This document shows, one piece after another, positions 15,388 through 16,736 of a stretch of DNA of 16,736 bases (positions within the stretch are counted from its first letter, which is position 1; each line of letters starts with the position of its first letter). The stretch spans positions 1 through 16,736 of the forward strand of contig CAZNYC010000092.1 in the NCBI GenBank assembly GCA_964577175.1, given 5' to 3'. The DNA comes from BS750m-G62 sp964577175. GTDB lineage: Bacteria; Planctomycetota; Phycisphaerae; FEN-1346. The position numbers and the translations under genes were made by a program. The notes under the pieces are model-generated. The model saw only the letters and a list, made by a program, of their open reading frames with translations, had not been told where the DNA came from and did no database searches.

Positions 15388-15760
15388 CGAACCCCGCCGG
15401 ATGTTCGGCCTGGCCAGGAGCGACGCCGAGGCGGCGCGCGTGCTCAGCGGCAATGCAACCGTCACCGACGAGATCATCGGATTTCACGTCCAGCAGGCCA
15501 TTGAGAAGGGGCTGAAGGCGTGGCTGGCGTCTTTGGGAGAAGAATACCCGTATACGCATAACCTCATCACACTCTTGAACCTGCTGGAAGAGAACGGGCA
15601 AGACGTGGAGCGGTTTCGGCCGCTGGCACGCTACAATGCCTTTGCCGTGCAGTTCCGCTACCCCGGGGCGGAGGAGACGCCCGTCGAACTCGACCGCCGT
15701 GCTGCGCCGGCGGACGCCGCGTCGGTTCTGGAGCACGTCGAGAAGATGCTGAGGAAATGA
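15374..15760 (+). CDS. HEPN-domain protein, partner of the MNT nucleotidyltransferase
   Basis: A 128-residue all-helical HEPN-domain protein. The diagnostic segment GFHVQQAIEKGLKAWL (36-51) is followed by YTHNLITLL (60-68) and YNAFAVQFRYPG (87-98), all typical of the PF05168-type HEPN family coupled to MNT genes. The canonical RNase motif of toxic HEPNs, Arg followed 4-6 residues later by His, is not evident, so RNase activity is doubtful; related pairs have also been proposed to bind nucleotides. It overlaps the nucleotidyltransferase gene by 14 bp and ends 43 bp before the convergent purQ stop. An alternative ATG lies at 15401, inside the same frame, but the earlier one fits the overlap. 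Confidence 0.88.
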   Translation: MNGPDEPRRMFGLARSDAEAARVLSGNATVTDEIIGFHVQQAIEKGLKAWLASLGEEYPYTHNLITLLNLLEENGQDVERFRPLARYNAFAVQFRYPGAEETPVELDRRAAPADAASVLEHVEKMLRK

Positions 15761-15767
15761 GGGGGAG

Positions 15768-15788
15768 CCGGACCGGGATGTCGTCCGG
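15768..15788. terminator. Hairpin between convergent HEPN gene and purQ
   Basis: Arms ccggac (15768-15773) and gtccgg (15783-15788) around nine bases lie in the 43-bp gap between two convergent stop codons. It could serve as a bidirectional transcript end, but it has no T-tract on either strand. Confidence 0.4.
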
Positions 15789-15803
15789 TGCGCCGCGGAA
15801 CGG

Positions 15804-16586
15804 TTACTGGAAGTATTCCACCCCCCGCCGGAACACGCGCATCCCGTCGCCTTCCTCCACCGCCGGCCGGCGGGTCCACTGCGGATGGTGCCACGGCAGG
15901 AGGTGGCGCTCCGGGTGCGGCATGAGGCCGAAGACGCGGCCGGTCGCGTCACACAGGCCCGCCACGTCGCCCACCGAGCCGTTCGGGTTCCACGGGAAGC
16001 CGGCGTCCGCCTCGCCGTCCGGGCCGACGTAGCGGACGGCCACCTGGCCGGCGGCGTCCAGGTTCTCGACGGGCGCGTCCTCGGCCGGGACGAACTTGCC
16101 CTCGGCGTGCGCGATGGGCATCGCCAGCACCTCGCCCTTCTCCAGGAACACGCACCGGTCCGTATCCACGCGCAGCCGCACCCAGCGGTCGTCGAACAGG
16201 CCCCGGTCGTTCGCGGTAACCGTGGCGCCCTGCTCGAGCGACGGCCGGCCGTTCTCGCCGCCCGGCAAGAGGCCCGCCTTCACGAGCACCTGGAATCCGT
16301 TGCAGATGCCGAGGACGAGCCGGTCACGGGCGAGGAAGTCCGCCACGGCGTCGGCGAGGTGATGGACGACCTGGTTGGCCAGGATCTTGCCGGCCGAGAT
16401 GTCGTCGCCGTAACTGAAGCCGCCGGGCACGGTCAGGATCTGGTACTCGGCGAGCCGGGCGGGCTCCTCGATGAGCCGGTTGATGTGGATGCGGTCGGCC
16501 TCGGCGCCCGCCTCGCGCCAGGCGAAGCAGGTTTCCCAGTCGCAGTTCGTGCCGGCGGTCCGCAGGACCAGGGCTTTGATGGGCAT
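15804..16586 (-). CDS. purQ: Phosphoribosylformylglycinamidine synthase, glutaminase subunit
   Basis: Class I glutamine amidotransferase subunit that supplies ammonia to PurL, converting FGAR to FGAM in step four of purine synthesis. The 260-residue protein has the conserved LVLRTAGTNCDWE start (7-19), VPGGFSYGDD with ISAGKI (53-67), the nucleophile C95 in GICNGFQVL, and the catalytic H224/E226 in MPHPERH. It is slightly longer than the Bacillus form but of normal architecture, separate from PurL. ATG at 16586 was chosen because it opens the conserved beginning and has GAGG six bases upstream; the frame runs on to 16721 through the repeat region. purL and purS are not in the window. It converges with the HEPN gene. 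Confidence 0.95.
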   Translation of the reverse strand: MPIKALVLRTAGTNCDWETCFAWREAGAEADRIHINRLIEEPARLAEYQILTVPGGFSYGDDISAGKILANQVVHHLADAVADFLARDRLVLGICNGFQVLVKAGLLPGGENGRPSLEQGATVTANDRGLFDDRWVRLRVDTDRCVFLEKGEVLAMPIAHAEGKFVPAEDAPVENLDAAGQVAVRYVGPDGEADAGFPWNPNGSVGDVAGLCDATGRVFGLMPHPERHLLPWHHPQWTRRPAVEEGDGMRVFRRGVEYFQ

Positions 16587-16622
16587 CGTTGACCTCGCTC
16601 TAACGGCACACGCCGGATTATG

Positions 16623-16650
16623 GCGCGGTGGGTCTGCGTACCCGCCGCGC
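16623..16650. repeat. REP-like hairpin related to the 6441-6576 cluster
   Basis: Eleven-base arms (16623-16633 and 16640-16650) pair with one G-U wobble around the six-base loop ctgcgt. The left arm, gcgcggtgggt, is identical to that of the second hairpin in the 6441-6576 cluster. It lies 37 bp upstream of purQ. Confidence 0.8.
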
Positions 16651-16660
16651 CGATCACGAA

Positions 16661-16732
16661 GGTGCCACGGTTCGCTTGTCAAACCGTGTTCTCGGACCAG
16701 CAGGCACGGATTGGCAAGCAATCCGTGGCACC
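16661..16732. repeat. Compound palindrome with two internal hairpins
   Basis: Outer 10-bp perfect inverted repeats ggtgccacgg (16661-16670) and ccgtggcacc (16723-16732) enclose two hairpins of one family: cacggtt/aaccgtg (16666-16672 and 16682-16688) and cacggatt/aatccgtg (16705-16712 and 16720-16727). The loops share a gcttg or complementary caagc word. It is an intergenic element upstream of purQ and may continue past the window end. Confidence 0.8.
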
Positions 16733-16736
16733 CGGC

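Overview
The window is GC-rich chromosomal DNA that is almost fully coded, mostly by housekeeping and small accessory genes. The combination points to Planctomycetota or a close PVC relative: a Tat-exported formylglycine sulfatase, a PPi-type phosphofructokinase, a LarA-family protein, unknown secreted proteins, GTG/TTG starts and many GC-rich palindromic intergenic repeats. This assignment is inference from gene content and style; no rRNA or tRNA is present to confirm it.

Layout. Positions 1-9187 are read on the minus strand. In transcription order they carry gnd (6-phosphogluconate dehydrogenase), pdxB (erythronate-4-phosphate dehydrogenase), a cluster of three hairpin repeats, a sulfatase, a 98-bp imperfect palindrome, a LarA-family gene, a large secreted protein of unknown function and a PPi-type 6-phosphofructokinase. 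The last three are spaced by about 30 bp and look like one operon. Beyond the phosphofructokinase stop, its last dozen codons are repeated twice in tandem with palindromes. gnd has a near-consensus sigma-70 promoter in the gap before the divergent plus-strand block.

Positions 9487-12323 are read on the plus strand: two adjacent multi-pass membrane proteins that look like diverged paralogs, a lower-GC single-pass membrane protein that looks acquired, and a small secreted protein. recJ (12336-14099) and a MobB-like P-loop NTPase (14183-14884) follow on the minus strand. A plus-strand nucleotidyltransferase/HEPN pair (15052-15760), resembling an MNT-HEPN toxin-antitoxin module, then meets purQ (minus strand) tail to tail. 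The window ends in two kinds of hairpin repeat upstream of purQ.

How the genes fit. Gnd belongs to the oxidative pentose-phosphate pathway, and PdxB acts in the vitamin B6 branch that starts from erythrose-4-phosphate, so their pairing is metabolically sensible. The phosphofructokinase is glycolytic. PurQ supplies ammonia for purine synthesis. I see no phage, CRISPR, insertion sequence or large novel gene cluster. The less ordinary content is the family of palindromic repeats, the repeated pfp 3' end, the paralogous membrane pair and the HEPN-MNT pair.
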